DNA from: Gemmatimonadales bacterium UBA2960
GTDB taxonomy: Bacteria > Gemmatimonadota > Gemmatimonadetes > Longimicrobiales > Gaopeijiaceae
DNA: 10,384 bases
Assembly: GCA_002348465.1 (NCBI GenBank)
Contig: DEBI01000062.1
Span: 1-10,384 of the forward strand
Direction of reading: 5' to 3'
The notes under the pieces are model-generated. The model ran no database searches. It saw only the letters and a list, made by a program, of their open reading frames with translations, and was not told the DNA's origin. The position numbers were made by a program, and so were the translations under genes. Below, piece by piece: positions 5,245 to 10,384 of this stretch (position 1 is its first letter; the number at the start of each line of letters is the position of its first letter).

Positions 5245-7575
5245 ATGAGTAAGCTCAGTGCATTGCCCTCTGAGGGCACCGACTTCATTCGACAGCAGAT
5301 TCGTGCCGATCTCGCTTCTGGTCGGTATGGAGATCGAGTTGTGACGAGGTTCCCACCAGAGCCAAACGGTTACCTGCACGTGGGTCATGCGACGGCTATA
5401 TGCCTGAATTTTGGAATAGCTGAAGAGTTTAACGGTCGCTGTCATCTTCGATTCGACGATACGAACCCGGACAAGGAGAATGAGGAGTTTGCTCGTTCGA
5501 TCAAGGAAGATGTCCGGTGGCTTGGTTTCGACTGGGGTGAACACCTTTACTACGCGTCTGATTATTTCGAACGCATGTACGACGCTGCAGTCGGTCTTAT
5601 TGAGAGGGGACTGGCGTATGTCGATTCGGAGTCGCTAGAGGCGATTAGGAAAGGCCGTGGCACAGTTACTGAGCCTGGGGTCCCTTCACCATATCGGGGT
5701 CGGTCGGTAGCTGAGAACCTTGATCTGTTTGAGCGGATGCGGGCAGGCGAGTTCAGTGACGGAGAGCACGTTCTTAGAGGTAAGATCGACATGAGCCATA
5801 CGAACATGCTCATGCGAGATCCTGTCCTGTACCGCATCCGGCATGCACGCCATTACAGGCGAGGTGACGAGTGGTGTATCTATCCCCTCTACGACTACGC
5901 GCACTGTTTAGAGGATGCGTTTGAGAACGTCACGCATTCTATCTGTACGATCGAGTTCGAGAATAATCGTGAACTGTATGATTGGGTCCTGGAGAACACG
6001 GGGTTTCAGGAGCCGCGCCCACATCAGTATGAATGGGCGGGGCTCAATCTGGAAAATGCAGTGCTGTCGAAGCGATCGATCGCCCCGCTTGTGGTGGCTG
6101 GCGTAGTCTCGGGTTGGGATGACCCCCGGTTAGCTACGATCTCGGCCTACCGCCGACGCGGGGTTCCCCCAGAGGCGATCCGAATGTTTGCTCGTCTGGT
6201 GGGAGTCTCACGCTCAGGAGGGCGGACGGAGGCGGACAAATTTGATCACGCGATAAGAGAGGTGCTCAATTTTGAATGTCCCCGTGTTATGGCTGTGCTT
6301 GATCCGATCCGGGTCGTACTCACGAACCTCCCGGAAGGCCACGAGGAGTCATTTGAGATTCAGTCTTTTCCAGACGACGTAGGAAGGGAAGGGTTTCGCA
6401 CGGTTCCCTTTGGTCGAGAAGTTTGGATAGAGCGGTCAGACTTTTCAGAGGACCCACCGAGAGGCTTCAGAAGGCTTGTTCTCGGCGGCGAAGTGCGCCT
6501 ACGTGGCGCATATGTTATCCGGTGTGAAGAGGTTGTGAAGGATGATAAGGGCGTGCTCACGGAACTGAGATGCACGGTTGATGCCGCGACGCGTGGCGGT
6601 GGAAGCCCTGACGGACGTAAGGTTCGAGGAACGATTCAGTGGGTTGCGATTGATAGCGCTCTTGATGCTGAGGTGAGACTGTTCTCTGAACTCCTAAAGC
6701 CTCTCGACCAAGATCCTGAAGAGGATAAGGAACTGATCGAGCGTGTAAACCCGGATTCCCTCGTGGTGGCGAGCGAAGCCAAACTCGAGCCATCTATAGG
6801 TTCGGACAGTCCTGAGACCCGATATCAGTTTGAGCGCGCGGGATACTTCTGGAGGGACCCTGTGGATGGCTTGGGTGAGCGACTCGTTTTCAACCGTATC
6901 GTGGCGCTCAAGAGCACTTTCAGTACTAAAAGTGATAGAAGACGAGCGCGTGCTCGCGCTCTGGAAGAGAAGACTTCGGGCCCTTCAGTTAGGCCTCAGA
7001 TAAGCGCCGCTAGACAGACTGCGAGGGAAGAAGATCCCCGCCTAGAGGAGCGCTTCATTCGATACCAGTCAAGCTACGGCCTTTCAACGGAGAGTGCTGA
7101 TCTGCTCACTGGGTCTATTCAAACTGCTTTGTTCTTTGAAGCGGCGATGGATGCGAATGACGATGCGACCTCCATAGCCTCATGGATGGTGACAGAGGTG
7201 CGGGGCCTTTCAGAGGATGGGGATCTTTCAAAAGTAGGCTTTACCGGTGAAGCATTAGGTCGTCTAGTAGAGTTGGTGGGTGACGGCACTGTGAGTCGTC
7301 GGGCAGCCAAGGATGTACTACTACGCATGAATGAGTCCGGAGGAGAGCCGGACGCGTTAGTGCGAGAAATGGGACTCGAAACTGTCTCTGATACAGAGGC
7401 CTTGGGGATGATTATCGAAGAAGTTCTTTCTTTGCATCCTGAGGAGGCAGAAGAATATCGTGAAGGCAAAGGAAAGCTCATTGGCCTGTTCATTGGAGAG
7501 GTGATGAAGGCCACCAGAGGTGCGGCTGATCCCAAGGTTGTGGAAGGCCTGCTTCGGGAAAGACTGGGTTCATGA
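5245..7575 (+). CDS. glnS: Glutaminyl-tRNA synthetase with C-terminal GatB/YqeY-type domain
   Basis: This class I enzyme attaches glutamine to tRNA-Gln in the cytoplasm. The N-terminal catalytic core shows FPPEPNGYLHVGHA (the HIGH motif is HVGH, residues 45-48), LRFDDTNPDKE shortly after, and VLSKRS (KMSKS equivalent, residues 273-278). The PPEPNG form is typical of GlnRS rather than bacterial GluRS. Residues of about 340-560 match the two beta-barrel anticodon-binding domains. After a charged linker (about 575-600), residues from about 605 to the end form a helical domain like the GatB tail/YqeY family, ending EVMKATRGAADPKVVEGLLRE. This extension makes the protein 776 aa, against about 554 in E. 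coli. A similar appended domain is known in Deinococcus GlnRS, where it aids tRNA-Gln binding. ATG 5245 has only a weak, close GGGG as ribosome-binding site. Its end overlaps gltX by ATGA, implying translational coupling. Confidence 0.96.
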   Translation: MSKLSALPSEGTDFIRQQIRADLASGRYGDRVVTRFPPEPNGYLHVGHATAICLNFGIAEEFNGRCHLRFDDTNPDKENEEFARSIKEDVRWLGFDWGEHLYYASDYFERMYDAAVGLIERGLAYVDSESLEAIRKGRGTVTEPGVPSPYRGRSVAENLDLFERMRAGEFSDGEHVLRGKIDMSHTNMLMRDPVLYRIRHARHYRRGDEWCIYPLYDYAHCLEDAFENVTHSICTIEFENNRELYDWVLENTGFQEPRPHQYEWAGLNLENAVLSKRSIAPLVVAGVVSGWDDPRLATISAYRRRGVPPEAIRMFARLVGVSRSGGRTEADKFDHAIREVLNFECPRVMAVLDPIRVVLTNLPEGHEESFEIQSFPDDVGREGFRTVPFGREVWIERSDFSEDPPRGFRRLVLGGEVRLRGAYVIRCEEVVKDDKGVLTELRCTVDAATRGGGSPDGRKVRGTIQWVAIDSALDAEVRLFSELLKPLDQDPEEDKELIERVNPDSLVVASEAKLEPSIGSDSPETRYQFERAGYFWRDPVDGLGERLVFNRIVALKSTFSTKSDRRRARARALEEKTSGPSVRPQISAARQTAREEDPRLEERFIRYQSSYGLSTESADLLTGSIQTALFFEAAMDANDDATSIASWMVTEVRGLSEDGDLSKVGFTGEALGRLVELVGDGTVSRRAAKDVLLRMNESGGEPDALVREMGLETVSDTEALGMIIEEVLSLHPEEAEEYREGKGKLIGLFIGEVMKATRGAADPKVVEGLLRERLGS

Positions 7576-9005
7576 ACATGCGTCTGCGGTTTGCCCCTTC
7601 ACCTACCGGCTACCTGCATGTTGGCGGTGCCCGGACGGCCATATTCAACTGGCTTTTTGCTCGAAAAGAGGGCGGTGTTTTAGTCCTCCGTATCGAAGAT
7701 ACTGATCGGGTGAGATCCAGTGAGGAGCACACCAAGGTCATTCTCGATGGTTTGACGTGGCTAGGTGTGGATTGGGATGAAGGACCCTTTTTTCAAAGCG
7801 AGGGAGTCGAGCGTCATCGAGCGGATGCCACTAGACTGCTAGAAGAAGGAAAGGCGTACCGAGACTTCACTGACACGGCAGCTATGCGTTTAGAGGCAAA
7901 AGAGCGCGGAATGCATCCCAGTCGCGTAGTCCGAGAAAAAATGATGGATTTGGGGGCTGAGTCGGCTAAGCAACGGGCGGAGGCCGGCGAGCCCTTCGCC
8001 ATTCGGCTGCTAGTACCAGATGGCGAGACGGTTTTTGATGATCTAGTTCACGGTGAGATGCGCTTTGGCAATGACGACATTGATGACTTGGTGATTCTTC
8101 GTAGTGACGGGACGCCTACGTACAACCTTGCGGTCGTTTCTGACGACGCGGATATGCGCATAACGCATGTTCTACGCGGCGATGACCATCTCTCAAATGC
8201 GCCAAAGCAGGTTCTGCTTTATCGTGCACTTGGGTATCCGGAACCGGTGTTCGCGCATGTGCCGTTGATCCTGGGTTCCGATGGTCGAAAACTGTCCAAG
8301 CGCCATGGTGCTATGGCGGTCGGTGATTATGCCGAGGAGGGGATCGTGCCCGAGGCGATGATGAATTTTCTGGCGCTCCTGGGTTGGAGTCCGGGCGATG
8401 ATCGAGAGTTGATGACTCGTGAAGAGTTGCTGGGCGCATTTGGGATGGAGCGCTTGCTTAAGTCGGCGTCTGTATTCGATATAGACAAACTAGAGTGGCT
8501 GAATGGCCGACATCTCGACGCGTACTCCGACGAAGAGCTAGCGAAATGCCTGCGTGATTTGTTGCAAGAGGACGATTCCTTCTGTTCAGGGTTTCTTGAT
8601 GACGTCAACTGGCTTTCAGAGTTGCTCGGACTTATAAAGCCACGGGCTCGGAGGCTAGACCAGCTTGCAGAGCAGGCTAGACCGTTTGTTTGCCAGAATC
8701 TGCACTTCGACATGAAGGCTGTTGAAAAGCACTTGAATAAGGACCCAGGTGCCGCGATCAAGCGCCTGCAGAGTCTTTATGAAACATTCCGTGGTGCGGA
8801 CTGGACGAGAGAAGAACTGGAGGTGTCCCTTCGTGATCTTGCTTCGCAGATGGAGGTTGGGGCTGGTAAGCTAATCCACCCGCTCCGTATCGCGCTGACC
8901 GGAAATATGGCGAGTCCGGGTATCTTTGACGTACTCTACCTCCTAGGAAGAGAGCGCTCACTGAGCCGCATAGAAGATGCTGTTGAGCGGATCAACTTAC
9001 GCTGA
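7572..9005 (+). CDS. gltX: Glutamyl-tRNA synthetase
   Basis: This class I synthetase charges tRNA-Glu with glutamate; the product feeds protein synthesis and may also feed heme synthesis by the C5 route. FAPSPTGYLHVGGART contains the HIGH motif (HVGG, residues 16-19). RIEDTD follows, and KLSKR at residues 240-244 is the KMSKS motif. The helical C-terminal anticodon-binding half runs from about 310 to 477. Length is normal for bacterial GluRS. Where E. coli has the zinc ligands Cys98 and Cys100, this protein has Asp98 and Thr100 (AYRDFTD), so it belongs to the zinc-free type. The start ATG at 7572 overlaps the glnS stop (ATGA). A second in-frame ATG at 7578 would give MRLRFAPSPTG and is also plausible. 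Because GlnRS is encoded next door, this GluRS is probably discriminating, not also misacylating tRNA-Gln. I see no terminator after it. Confidence 0.97.
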   Translation: MNMRLRFAPSPTGYLHVGGARTAIFNWLFARKEGGVLVLRIEDTDRVRSSEEHTKVILDGLTWLGVDWDEGPFFQSEGVERHRADATRLLEEGKAYRDFTDTAAMRLEAKERGMHPSRVVREKMMDLGAESAKQRAEAGEPFAIRLLVPDGETVFDDLVHGEMRFGNDDIDDLVILRSDGTPTYNLAVVSDDADMRITHVLRGDDHLSNAPKQVLLYRALGYPEPVFAHVPLILGSDGRKLSKRHGAMAVGDYAEEGIVPEAMMNFLALLGWSPGDDRELMTREELLGAFGMERLLKSASVFDIDKLEWLNGRHLDAYSDEELAKCLRDLLQEDDSFCSGFLDDVNWLSELLGLIKPRARRLDQLAEQARPFVCQNLHFDMKAVEKHLNKDPGAAIKRLQSLYETFRGADWTREELEVSLRDLASQMEVGAGKLIHPLRIALTGNMASPGIFDVLYLLGRERSLSRIEDAVERINLR

Positions 9006-9018
9006 AGAATCGGCCTGC

Positions 9019-9048
9019 TTGACACCGTTCTGAACATCACATTAGGAT
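9019..9048 (+). promoter_or_regulatory. Sigma-70-type promoter of lexA-tadA
   Basis: TTGACA at 9019-9024 is a perfect -35 box. TAGGAT at 9043-9048, 18 bases further on, matches 4 of 6 bases of the -10 consensus. The predicted start is near 9055, leaving a leader of about 50 bases before the TTG start codon of the LexA-like gene. The spacer holds the inverted repeat GTTCTGAAC, a candidate operator. Confidence 0.55.
9027..9035. repeat. Short dyad GTTC-T-GAAC in the lexA promoter spacer
   Basis: The two 4-base arms are exact reverse complements with one central base, and the element sits between the -35 and -10 boxes. LexA proteins usually repress their own genes from operators in this place, and several LexA box types use GTTC/GAAC half-sites, though with longer spacing. 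The dyad is short and could occur by chance. Confidence 0.3.
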
Positions 9049-9105
9049 AGCCCGCAATCCCTTACCGGGTGCAGGTTTTGCCCCCCTCCTTGTAGGTGTG
9101 GATCG

Positions 9106-9801
9106 TTGGCTAGAACCGACTCAATTCATGAGAGCGAAATCCCGACTAAAAGTCGTGGAGTTCAGGAACTAACTGAGATCGAGCAGCAGATCCTCGACTA
9201 CATGGTTCAGTACCTCCGAGCTAACACCTTCCAGCCCTCGATTCGAGACATTGGTGAGAGGTTTGAGATCAAGAGTACCAAAACGGTATCGGAATATCTC
9301 CAAGCCCTTGAGGCAAAGGGTTACCTCGAGCGTCATCCGTCGCGCTCACGTGGCGTTAAGATCCTAGGTGTAGACCTCGGTGGTGATGCTGTATCGGTGC
9401 CGTGTTTTTCATCGATAGCAGTTGGTACTAGTGGAGATGCTAGTCCGGAAACTCTCCTTTCTTTGGATCCTCAGTTCGGAAGCCGCGAGGGGTCGTTTTT
9501 AGTCAGAGCGAAGGCAGGTGAATTAGGCGTACTCGGTGTATCCGAGGGAGATCTTGTCTTGATTTCACCAGTAGAACTAGGCGAGTTGGAGGATGGGGCA
9601 GTAATCGTCATTGGGTCTAGCGATGCAGCGTCTTTTTTCCGCTTTTTAAGATCTGGCTCGTCATTCTCCTTGGAGGATCTGAAGCCCGGTGGAAGAACTA
9701 CTGTATCCGAGCAGCCAGCTTTGACCGGGCTGGTGGGTCGCGTGGCCGGCTTCTATCGAAAGATGGACGAGGTCGGATCGCTCAATCTCACGCCTCACTA
9801 G
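9106..9801 (+). CDS. lexA: LexA-like repressor with degenerate, probably non-cleaving S24 domain
   Basis: LexA repressors bind DNA as dimers and normally cut themselves when stimulated by RecA on damaged DNA. Residues 22-87 are a clear LexA winged helix-turn-helix, with recognition-helix region STKTVSEYLQALEAKGYLERHPSRSRG. Residues of about 96-222 follow the S24 peptidase fold (VPCFSSIAVG, then EGDLVLI, a loop, ASFFRFLRSG, TGLVGRVAGFYR). The key residues are gone: Glu139 lies where the nucleophile Ser of 'GDSM' should be, Phe178 where the general-base Lys should be, and Val106-Gly107 where the cleaved Ala-Gly pair should be. It should therefore not self-cleave. The start is TTG at 9106, supported by AGGTG at 9094-9098; no other good start precedes the DNA-binding domain. 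It follows its own promoter and reads into tadA after 16 bases. It may act as a constitutive repressor, or as a regulator released by another signal. The LexA symbol names the family, not a proven SOS role. Confidence 0.85.
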   Translation: MARTDSIHESEIPTKSRGVQELTEIEQQILDYMVQYLRANTFQPSIRDIGERFEIKSTKTVSEYLQALEAKGYLERHPSRSRGVKILGVDLGGDAVSVPCFSSIAVGTSGDASPETLLSLDPQFGSREGSFLVRAKAGELGVLGVSEGDLVLISPVELGELEDGAVIVIGSSDAASFFRFLRSGSSFSLEDLKPGGRTTVSEQPALTGLVGRVAGFYRKMDEVGSLNLTPH

Positions 9802-9817
9802 TCAATTTTACGCTAGG

Positions 9818-10312
9818 ATGGCACATAAGCCGTCTCCGTCGAGCCCACCTACCAACGCTAGTGCGTGTCCTGACGAGGTGTGGATGTCGATTGCCCTTGA
9901 GTGTGCTCAACAAGGGGGATCAAAGGGTGAGGTTCCCGTAGGTGCCGTTGTGGTTCGAGAAGGAAGGGTGATTGGCAAAGGGAATAACCGCACGATTCGA
10001 GATGCGGATCCTACAGCACATGCGGAGGTGGTTGCTTTGAGAGCTGCGGCTCAAAGCCAGGGTGATTGGCGGCTCTCCGGCGCCACGCTCTACGTAACAC
10101 TGGAGCCGTGTTCTATGTGTGCGGGGGCCATAGTGCTATCGCGGATCGCAAGGGTCGTGTTTGCTGCACATGATCCGAAGGCCGGGATGGGAGGATCACT
10201 TGATAATATACTTCAGGACAAAAGGCTAAATCATTACTGTGAAGTAGATTCAGGTATACTATCTAGTGAGTCCAGCTCGCTTTTGAAGTCGTTTTTCCGC
10301 CAGCGTCGGTGA
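9818..10312 (+). CDS. tadA: tRNA-specific adenosine deaminase
   Basis: TadA converts adenosine 34 of the tRNA-Arg(ACG) anticodon to inosine, widening codon reading. The zinc-dependent deaminase signature is complete: HAE (His68 zinc ligand, Glu70 proton shuttle) and PCSMCAGA (Cys98 and Cys101 zinc ligands). The phrases EVPVGAVVV, ATLYVTLEPC, RVVFAAHDPKAG and the LNH near the end follow the E. coli protein closely and separate it from cytidine or guanine deaminases. The ATG at 9818 (164 aa) adds a Ser/Pro-rich leader of about 18 residues. An internal ATG at 9884, preceded by GAGG at 9875-9878, would give 142 aa but would drop the DEVW that parallels E. coli EYWM. The longer start is kept, with doubt. 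It lies 16 bases after the LexA-like gene and overlaps the next gene by four bases, so the three are probably co-transcribed. Confidence 0.95.
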   Translation: MAHKPSPSSPPTNASACPDEVWMSIALECAQQGGSKGEVPVGAVVVREGRVIGKGNNRTIRDADPTAHAEVVALRAAAQSQGDWRLSGATLYVTLEPCSMCAGAIVLSRIARVVFAAHDPKAGMGGSLDNILQDKRLNHYCEVDSGILSSESSSLLKSFFRQRR

Positions 10313-10384
10313 ACAAAGCCCTAGCATTCCTGGTGCTCCCGGTGTTTATCTCGGGATGCCGATTGGTTACGGTGGCCGCGGATC
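10309..10384 (+). CDS. Putative lipoprotein, 3' end missing
   Basis: A GTG start overlaps the tadA stop as GTGA (10309-10312), a usual layout for translational coupling. The frame stays open for 25 codons to the window edge. The translation, MNKALAFLVLPVFISGC followed by RLVTVAAD, is a textbook lipoprotein signal: one Lys, a hydrophobic stretch, and the lipobox ISGC with the lipidated Cys at residue 17. The mature part is too short to assign a family or function. Confidence 0.65.
   Translation, partial: MNKALAFLVLPVFISGCRLVTVAAD

Noticed and set aside
9050..9100. Possible gltX terminator or leader structure in the CCCG...CGGG and G/C-rich tract.
   Set aside because: The best pairing is only about 4 bp and no T-run follows in the right place.

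Overview
The window looks like a chromosomal segment of a diderm (Gram-negative-type) bacterium with moderately high GC. Evidence for an outer membrane is a Sec-exported beta-barrel protein ending in Phe and a partial gene with a lipobox. A glutaminyl-tRNA synthetase with a GatB/YqeY-type tail, the IspG type, TTG/GTG starts and an exported Tyr/Gly- then Arg-rich protein suggest Gemmatimonadota or a relative. That placement is an inference from remembered family traits, not a computed result. I see no transposase, integrase, tRNA, rRNA, CRISPR array or phage gene, so this reads as stable chromosome rather than a mobile island.

Layout. Bases 1-1071 hold the 3' part of an S41-type peptidase gene. 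It converges on a 70-residue CDGSH iron-sulfur protein gene on the minus strand (1082-1294). A 142-base divergent gap with a perfect hairpin leads to ispG of the MEP isoprenoid pathway (1437-2651). A 189-base gap then carries a near-consensus sigma-54 (-24/-12) promoter in front of a two-gene envelope operon (2841-5157): a small beta-barrel protein and a 509-residue exported low-complexity protein. A strong intrinsic terminator (5185-5218) closes it. Next come glnS and gltX, overlapping by four bases (5245-9005). A 100-base gap with a sigma-70-like promoter precedes lexA (9106-9801), tadA (9818-10312) and a lipoprotein gene running off the right end (from 10309).

How they fit. Most genes are housekeeping: isoprenoid precursor synthesis, charging of tRNA-Gln and tRNA-Glu, and wobble inosine formation. 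Two points stand out. The LexA-like repressor has lost both catalytic residues of its self-cleavage domain and the usual Ala-Gly cleavage pair, so it is probably not a classical RecA-responsive LexA. The envelope operon has a very good sigma-54 promoter, implying activator-dependent expression. Lesser points are the CDGSH/ispG pairing (two Fe-S proteins back to back), the GlnRS tail fusion, and an S41 homologue lacking the bacterial Ser/Lys dyad lysine.
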